Assembly: GCA_016937825.1 (NCBI GenBank)
Contig: JAFGVT010000186.1
Location: forward strand, 1-6,077
Length of the DNA stretch: 6,077 nucleotides
Direction of reading: 5' to 3'
Source: Fidelibacterota bacterium
GTDB taxonomy: Bacteria; Fidelibacterota; Fidelibacteria; Fidelibacterales; Fidelibacteraceae
The notes under the pieces are model-generated. The model saw only the letters and a list, made by a program, of their open reading frames with translations. It was not told the origin of the DNA and ran no database searches. Of this stretch, positions 5,803 through 6,077 are shown one piece after another. Position numbers and translations under genes: made by a program. The first letter of the stretch is position 1. Every line of letters begins with the position of its first letter.

Positions 5803-5807
5803 TATGC

Positions 5808-6077
5808 TTGGAAGATAAGGTTTTCGAACAGGAGATGATCGACAAGATCGCCGGAAAGATCGTTGACAGGCGTTTGTCGGTCCCTGCCGTCTTATTCCTT
5901 GAGGTCATGAAACCGATCAGTTTTTTCGGCGCGCAGACCCTGAATTTTTTCGGCCCCATCATCGAGTCTTTCCTTAAGGCCGGGAACCGGTATTATGATT
6001 TTACCGAATTCCTGGAAAAGCGGGAAAACGTCGAGCGCATCCTGCGCCGCGTGGAGGAACTCGAGGACGCGCTCCCG
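5808..6077 (+). CDS. Unrecognised small alpha-helical protein, 5' part
   Basis: An open frame of 90 codons runs from TTG at 5808 to the right edge without a stop. The start choice rests on the AAGGGG site 5 nt upstream; starting at ATG 5835 would remove nine residues. The predicted protein begins EDKVFEQEMIDKIAGKIV, followed by a more hydrophobic part rich in aromatic residues (VPAVLFLEVMKPISFFGAQT, then LNFFGPIIESFLKAG, about residues 25-59). A strongly charged helical stretch follows (FTEFLEKRENVERILRRVEE, about 65-84), with heptad-like spacing that could make a short coiled coil. The central part is not a typical long membrane helix, but might be amphipathic and lie on the membrane. I do not recognise the family with enough certainty to name a function. 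Codon use agrees with the neighbours (many GCC, ATC, CGC), which supports a real gene. Confidence 0.7.
   Translation, partial: MEDKVFEQEMIDKIAGKIVDRRLSVPAVLFLEVMKPISFFGAQTLNFFGPIIESFLKAGNRYYDFTEFLEKRENVERILRRVEELEDALP

Larger units (their letters stand above)
5669..5807 (+). other. Intergenic regulatory stretch between the membrane protein gene and the last gene
   Basis: This AT-rich gap contains no gene. A run of eight T residues (5730-5737) follows a weak, wobble-rich potential stem (AACTTT near 5707-5712 with AGGGTT near 5726-5731), so a poor intrinsic terminator for the epimerase operon is possible but not convincing. TTGTGC (5716-5721) and TATATT (5740-5745) could be vegetative promoter boxes with 18 nt between them. 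A sigma-54-like motif and a palindrome further right are listed separately. Confidence 0.55.

Overview
The window looks like a bacterial chromosome segment from an anaerobic or microaerophilic, diderm (Gram-negative type) organism. The diderm inference rests on one gene (269-1900) that encodes a secreted protein with a signal peptide, alternating beta-strand character and a terminal Phe, as in outer-membrane barrels. The anaerobe inference rests on a COG1900-COG2122 gene pair; these families are typical of anaerobic archaea and bacteria that make homocysteine by direct sulfur insertion. My impression is an uncultured lineage of the Fibrobacterota-Chlorobiota-Bacteroidota (FCB) neighbourhood, but the sequence alone does not prove a taxon. 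No tRNA, rRNA, CRISPR array, insertion sequence or phage gene is visible.

Layout. The left part (1-3872) is all on the minus strand. In transcription order it holds: a structured, attenuator-like leader (about 3994-4088); a COG1900 homocysteine-biosynthesis protein (2727-3872); a COG2122/UPF0280 ApbE-like protein (1981-2724) that begins 2 nt after the previous stop; an outer-membrane-type protein with a calcium-binding-like Asp repeat (269-1900), with its own promoter and a strong intrinsic terminator (203-238); and the first 58 residues of a sodium:solute symporter running off the left edge. The right part is on the plus strand: a dipeptide epimerase of the enolase superfamily (4179-5216), a small two-helix membrane protein coupled to it (5231-5668), a regulatory intergenic stretch with a sigma-54-like motif and a palindrome (5669-5807), and the 5' part of an unrecognised small protein that runs off the right edge (5808-6077).

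How they may work together. The COG1900 and COG2122 pair most likely acts in homocysteine and therefore methionine supply from aspartate semialdehyde and reduced sulfur. The dipeptide epimerase probably recycles murein-type dipeptides such as L-Ala-D-Glu. The two units are divergent and share a roughly 300-nt intergenic region whose inverted repeats could fold into mutually exclusive structures on the COG1900 side. That leader is the most interesting unexplained element here. I did not find a whole new multi-gene system in the window.
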